Source: Cannabis sativa (taxonomy: Eukaryota; Streptophyta; Magnoliopsida; Rosales; Cannabaceae). Taken from it: 64,000 nucleotides of DNA. Position numbers and translations under genes: made by a program. The notes below the pieces were generated by a model. That model made no database searches. It saw only the letters and a program-made list of their open reading frames with translations, and was not told the DNA's origin. Positions 57,876 through 64,000 of this stretch are shown here, piece by piece (the first letter of the stretch is position 1; each line of letters starts with the position of its first letter). The DNA is taken from positions 26,797,280 to 26,861,279 of the forward strand of contig NC_083605.1 of assembly GCF_029168945.1 (NCBI RefSeq), given 5' to 3'.

Positions 57876-58274
57876 TCCAAGAAAGAATTACTCATTATAC
57901 AGTTACACTTTCACAAGTGTTTAATAACCATTTTCTATCAATGGATTCAAACTGTATGAGTTTAGTATTCTGTGACAAGAATCCACTTACGCTATTCTAA
58001 GAACTCTTTGATGTAACTAAACCTAAGTCATCAAAAGACTACAACCATTTTTTTAAATCTATGGCATTTGTATCTTGTTCATAGTGGTTTTGACAAGATC
58101 ATTGTCTGCAAAGAGTTAATATGCCTATATCCACTGAAAGTAAGTTCATCTCATTCGCAGATGGATGTACATTCAGGGGTGGGTATGAGTTTTCGTTGTA
58201 TTCTTAAAACGATCACTCTAGATTTTACCTTATGCAAAGAAATTTGAAATGTTTGAAAAATTTCATGAATTTCT
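57876..58274 (+). pseudogene. Decayed copia pre-integrase/integrase remnant
   Basis: GGTGGGTATGAGTTTTCG to AATTTGAAATGTTTGAAAAA (about 58177-58260) is the same decayed form of the GGYEYF...MQKKSETFEKF region as in the 10-kb element, and differs from the open version near 54168-54270. It is cut at the LTR start. Confidence 0.75.
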
Positions 58275-60168
58275 TTTTGGGTTTTATGCCCTAAATAAAA
58301 CACATTTCAATATAATCAGATTTACTTATTAATATAGATTAGAAATAACATTTAATGTTGCATGGTTCACATGATTTATTTCATGATTATATGTACATAA
58401 TGTATAAATTCATCTGAAACCCTTTTCACATACTTGATCCTGTTTATTGTGCCGTCAACACATTGAAAAGTAAACATGACTATGTGAATAAAGTTTCCTA
58501 GATTTATCAGACATAGGGTTTTACTGATATGATAATCTACAACAGAGTTTACTTGCATTTGGAGAAGTGATATGTTCTTTCCAGAGCATTGGTTAAAGTA
58601 AAGCTCAGGTTGGATGCATGGAGTATGCATCGGAAGGGACCGATATTGAACTTTGACTTAGATTTATTAAACTTACCGTAATATCTATTCAAGTCAATAT
58701 CGCCTAGTTGATCCTAGATCAAATGTTCTTAATCCTGTTATGATTAGGCTCAATCTTGAAAGGCTATTCCTGTTCTTTGATTTGTTAGTTAAGCCTACTT
58801 TTAGGTCAGGGTGATACGTACATTTTGGGAACACGGTAGTGCAATTGAGTGGGAGCGCTAGCATAAACATGGAATCTATAGCTTTTATCTGGCGAATAGT
58901 AAGCAAAGAATGATCTCCTTCGAGCTTGACCAAACGAACATAAATGGTGGAGTACTCATTTCACATAAGCTGAAATATCATTTATACGTGGTCAAGTGTT
59001 TTAAGGAATAAATACATTGTAGGGTGTAACGGTAATTTAATCCCTTTACAGTGTAGATCATTCATATAGAGGATCAGTGATCAAATTAGGACTATAACAA
59101 TGGATAACTAATGATGTGTCTATATGGTGGAACATATAGAGCATTCTATATACTGAGAGTGCAATTCTAAGTTCTATGCGTGGATTCAACGAAGAATTAA
59201 TAAGTTAGTGAATTTTAGTGCTAAATTCTTGATCTACTTATTGGAAGCTCGATTATATAGACCCATGGTCCCCGCACTAGTTGAGATAATATTGCTTGTA
59301 AGACTCATATAATTGGTTTTGATTAATCAATTATAATTTTCAAATTAGACTATGTGTATTTGTGAATTTTTCACTAAGTAAGGGCGAAATTGTAAAGAAA
59401 GAGTTTTAGGGGCATATTTATTAATTATGATATTTTGTATGGTTCAATTAATAAATATGATAAATGAAAATATTATTTAATAATTATTTATAGTTATTAA
59501 ATAGTTAGAATTGACATTTAAATGGTTGAATTAGAAAATTGGCGTTTTTGAGAAAATGAGATGCAGAAAAGATAAAACTGCAAAATTGCAAAAAGTAAGG
59601 CCAAAATCCACTATGTAGGGCCGGCCACTTTTATAGGGTTTTTCCCTCTGATATTTTCATTATTTTATTGCCAAATAATTCAAACCTAACCCTAGTGGAA
59701 TGCTATAAATAGATAGTGAAGGCTTCAGGAAAATTACACTTTTCTTCTGACACTTTTCATTCAGAAAAAACTGAGCCTTCTCTCTCCCTATCTTTGGCCG
59801 AACCCACTCTCTCTTTCTTCTTCCTTAAATTTCGAAATTCTTAGTGTATGAGTAGTGCCCACACACAGCAAGTGATACCTCAACCATAGTGAGGAAGATC
59901 GTGAAGAAAGACTTTCAGCAAGAAGGAGTTTCAGCATCAAAGATTTAGAGAAAGTTATCCAGGTTCAGATATTGATAATGCTCTGCTACAGAAAGGAATC
60001 AAGGGCTAGATATCTGAACGGAAGGAGTCATTATATTCCGCTGCATCCAATGTAAAGTTTCCTAAACTTTATATGTGTTTATTTCATCGTTTTAGAAAGT
60101 TCATATTTAGGGTGTTAATAAACATACTTGTGAGTAGATCTAAGATCCTGGTAAAATAATTTCCAACA
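58275..60168 (+). repeat. Copia-like LTR (copy f)
   Basis: It starts TTTTGGGTTTTATGCCC (expected TGTTGGG), ends GGTAAAATAATTTCCAACA and is followed by a canonical PBS. It is the 5' LTR of the element running off the right edge. The changed start and missing target duplication suggest fusion to copy e by deletion. Confidence 0.92.
59704..59711 (+). promoter_or_regulatory. LTR TATA box
   Basis: TATAAATA in TGCTATAAATAGATAG. Confidence 0.68.
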
Positions 60169-63100
60169 ACTGGTATCAGAGCCATGGTAATTGATTTACT
60201 TGCAAGAAATTTGGACTTTAAAATGATTGTTTGTTTGTTTTTGGATGGTATCATGTTGTATTGAGTGTTATTTGATGATTGGTTGGTGTTTGTGAATTTT
60301 CGTTAAAAATAATTGAATATCTGTTTCTGAAATTATTTTTATTGGATAGTATGGAAAAATTTAAGCAAGTTGCTTTTTTACAGAACTCAATTTCGATTTA
60401 ATTTGAATTAGTTATGATTTTTTGAAGATTCGAAAAAGACGGAGTTGTGCTGAAATTTTCCAGCGATCGCGAAAACTGTCCGTACAGCTCACAATTTTTT
60501 CGTTTTTCTTCGTTTTTTCATGCTTTTTTATGGAATTAACTTCCGATTTTTTGTGTAGTTCTGTATTTATACTATTACTATTCCTAATTCAATTCTAATT
60601 ATCATTACGAATTAATTTAATATTTTTTAAATTTAATTCAAGATATTAGTGTAATTTGAATTTAAAATAGTTAGTATCTATCTTATTTGCTTAATAATCT
60701 ATCTTATTTTTAAATTTGATTATATCTTATCTTATTTTTAAATTTAAGGTCAGATTTTAAATATTTTAAATTTAATTTTTTTTTAAATAATTTGACCTTA
60801 TTTAAATTTAAAATAAGATAACTATAATCATGTAATTTTAAAAAGATGTAAGATATTTTGCTAACTTTTAAATTTTGTTATTTTATTTATTTAAATTACA
60901 TTTAAAATCTGAAAAAGATATTCATTTATCTTTTTTAATTTTTATTTATAAAATAACATTCAAATTTTAAAAGTAGTTAGCAAATTTTGAAATGATATTT
61001 AGGTTGGTTGAAACCTAATTTTTTCAAAATTGTAGGTTTAATTTTAAATTTAATTTTTTTTTAAAATTTCGAATTATTCAAATTTTTCTAAAATTTTTGA
61101 AAAATTATTTTTATTTAATTAATTATTTCGAAATTAATAATTTAATTTAAAATTAAATAAATCCTACATCCAACTATCCAGCTAACCTTGTTGCAGGAGT
61201 ATGTGTTTTTAGCTTGTGTGTAAGTTTTCAAAACCTATTATTACTTGATTGCAAATAGCCATGGTTACCTTTTGCCAGATCTATTGATCTGATGGCTCCC
61301 TTGGTCAAGATAATAATTTGTAACAGGTATATTTACAAACTTCTTTCATCTGTGTATGACCTAGCAACATGATAGGACCCATCCAAAGTGTGCCTGTGTG
61401 AGCCTATGTGTTTAATTTTATTATAGATGCATATAGGTTGTTGTTGCTAAATAAATTATCATAGTTCTTGATAGATTTTATTTAGGCCCATTTAGTTTTT
61501 GGGCCTATTCAATTAATAACAGTTGTTCATTTTAAGGTTAAATTCCTCTCTTTTGGGCCTTGTGTGAGAGTTGGGAGTCATAGTAGTGGGTACGACATAC
61601 TGAACCCAGCACCCCCTCACATGAACCACCCCAATTGTGAAGGCCCATTTGCCTGATTTGAATAACTGTACTAGGTTAATTAAACTAGTTTAACCTTATA
61701 AAATTGATTAGCAACATAATTAATTTCATTTATTTTGAAATTAATTTAAGAAAATTATAGTTTAAAGAATTTTTTATTCTAAGCTAAACTATATGTATTT
61801 TCTTGTATTTAGTTAAATATAGAAGTATAACCATCTAGATTCTTTCTGGAGCTTCATTTAAATTTTTCATTAAATATTTCTATTTAAGTTGATATTTAGT
61901 TATCTTCAACTAACCAACTTAAATCTGAATATCTTTTGGATTTAAAATTTCAAAATTAAGTTGAGGAATTTTAGGCATTGGTTATTAAGATTCTTTAGAT
62001 ATTTTTTAAGTTAATATCTTTTCGAATATTAACTTAAAATGGAATATTTTAGATATTTTTTAAGTTAATAGCTTTTCGAATATTAACTTAAAATGGAATA
62101 TTTTCAAATTAAGTGGTTACAACTTAATTTTTGACATTTAATTTAATTTAAATTTGAAAAATATTTAGGTTCTAGATTTTTTCTAATACAACCTAAATTA
62201 AATATTTTTTCAAATTTTGTAGAAAAGATACTTAGTCAAATAAGATATTTTCTAGATAGTTATTTCAAGACTTCTTATTATTTCTAATATTAAATAGGAA
62301 AATATTATACATTGTGAAATTAATTATTTAAATAATTAATTTCAGTACAATTTATTTTAAGTATATTTTTCCTAGTATTAAACTAGAGATTAATAATTAA
62401 GCCTTCTCTACACTTAATTATTTATTTCTTGAATTTAATACATTTAATTAATTTGAAAATTAAATATCTAAGTTGATTTTCATCATGATACTTAAATATT
62501 TCTTTTCATGACACTTAATTAAATAGAAAATTATTTTTAGTTGAAATTTAATTTTTCAACTAAATTTAAATAATTTTCAAAATATATTTTTTCTTTTTTT
62601 TATTAATCAAATTTCGAAATTGCATTTCTTAAATGCTGGAACTTCGAATTTTATTTGCAAAATAGATTAAAGTTGTAAATTTTTTTTTTAATTTTGGACC
62701 AACTTAAATCAATGATTTTTTCATTTATTGATTAATTTAAAATAAATTGAATTAAAGTATATTATTAGAAATTGAATTAATTAGTCAAAGGAAATTCTAG
62801 ATAGATGATATTTTTGCTTGAAGTATTTTTCTAGTGTATTTAATTAAATAGAAAATTAATATTTAAGTTGATTTTCATCATCATACTTAAATATTTGAAA
62901 TTTTTCTTATACATATTTAATTAAATAGGAAAATTATATTTTTTGTTGTAAATTAATTTTATTAATTAATTTTGGGCCAACATTAAATTAGAATAATTTT
63001 TTCAGGATTTATTTTTTATTTTAATATGCAATTTCGAAAATTGTATTCTTAAATACTTTAATTTTTCGAAATGCAATATATATTTATAGAAAATTAAATT

Positions 63101-64000
63101 TGAGTTGTAAATTACTGTAAATTAATTTTGTAACAACTTAAATTGAATATTTTTCTAAATATTTATTGGAAATTATTACTAAGATGGAAATAATTCATAT
63201 TATTTTCTTATCCATCTAAGTAAAATTCATAAATATTAAATTAAAATTTATATTTAGAATTTTTCATTCTAAATTCGAAATTTTAATTAAATAAATATAT
63301 ATTTAAAATAAATAGAATAAATAAAGAGAATCAAAGAAAATACAACTCTTTTTAAATAATGAGCTTTTAATTAAAAGACATTCGATCTCCATTGTGGGTT
63401 TTACACCGCGTTTGTTTTGGTGAGTAATCCTCCCTAATGGAGGAACGTTCATTAGCAATTTCGCACCGTTTAATCTCGAATGATAAGTAGTTTGTAATTG
63501 TTTTGTATGGTATAGATCACCCTAATGGTGGCGACCATACGTGACTTGCAAATTATGAAACAATGGTGGAAGCTCATAAGATAGAATTGCCTTGACTCTC
63601 GCCTAAACGGGACAACGCTGAATTCCAATCTTGATCGAATAAAAGGTTGCTAGAATGGTTATCATTTTAGATGAGCTGGCAACTCTATTCAATGGATGAT
63701 GCTTTGACTCTCGCCTAAACGGGACACTGTATCAGTTTGTTGAAAAACCTTGGAAATTATTTAGGATTGTAAGTTTTAGTATTTTCACTGGTCATTCCTA
63801 CTTGCTATATGTTTAATAATTTCTGAATTGTGAATGAATTTATATTGAACCATGTTATTTTCTGTTATTAAATTGTAGTTTAATTTCGAATCTTCATTGT
63901 TGGTCTAACTTGGCTTGTTTATCTAATGAGATAAATCCCTAGTGGATTTTCACCATTAGACACACATAATAGTGTTAGATCTCGAAAGATAAATATTGTA
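60169..64000 (+). other. Non-coding copia-like leader (copy f), runs off the window
   Basis: PBS TGGTATCAGAGCC at 60171-60183, the only canonical one in this family here. The GC-rich patch is reduced to about 50 bp near 60435-60490. AT-rich sequence follows, then the conserved block (61542-61653), and hairpins CCTCC/GGAGG at 63429-63443 and the nested stem GTATGG/CCATAC at 63505-63540. No coding frame. Confidence 0.87.

Noticed and set aside
60171..60183. tRNA gene fragment
   Set aside because: Only the 13-base PBS matches a tRNA end; no cloverleaf or internal promoter boxes surround it.

Overview
The window is TE-saturated plant nuclear DNA. I found no host gene, rRNA, tRNA gene or CRISPR array. 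Almost every base belongs to LTR retrotransposons inserted into one another: Ty3-gypsy elements of Tekay/Del type (RT-RNase H-integrase plus a chromodomain-like tail, LTRs over 2 kb), one Ty3-gypsy element of Tat/Retand type (second RNase H domain, antisense 3' gene), and many copies of one Ty1-copia-like family (LTR about 1.9 kb, ends TGTTGGG...CCAACA). The families point to a eudicot with a large repeat fraction. Cannabaceae is my guess from memory only and is not shown by the sequence.

Layout. 1-759: end of a copia-like copy. 760-10557: a Tekay element (LTR 760-2993, gag-pol 3276-7959, LTR 7961-10196) followed by a second copy of its own leader, cut at 10557 and fused to the rest of the copia LTR (10558-11931). 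11932-17488: an antisense Tekay-like element that has lost most of pol. 17489-19037: an older copia-like LTR and leader start. 19038-41115: a decayed Tat element (LTR, gag, protease, RT, RNase H, second RNase H, integrase, spliced antisense gene) carrying two copia-like insertions with perfect 5-bp target-site duplications: a 3.4-kb deletion derivative (22376-25775, ggaac) and a complete 10.0-kb copy (29862-39878, gtcaa). 41116-64000: a mosaic of copia-like LTRs and leaders in both orientations, joined at truncated ends, with one open copia integrase fragment (53878-55207).

How the parts relate. The copia-like family has PBS, polypurine tract and LTRs, but its pol is dead with stop codons shared between copies, while the 10-kb copy is young (LTR pair nearly identical, intact target-site duplication). 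I infer a non-autonomous family amplified in trans by an autonomous copia relative, of which 53878-55207 may be a remnant. Its internal region begins with a leader of about 4 kb without coding capacity. The leader is mostly AT-rich but holds conserved islands: hairpins with a shared CTAAT loop, a nested stem kept by compensatory changes in five copies, a repeated GACTCTCGCC motif, a conserved block of about 110 bp, and a GC-rich patch near the PBS with CYGAG-N4-CTCGG hairpins. This structured leader is the most interesting thing in the window. A packaging or dimerisation role is inference only.

Other notable points: matching candidate leader introns in both Tekay elements, splicing that restores the frame of the Tat antisense gene, and LTR hairpin minisatellites that diverge far faster than their flanks.
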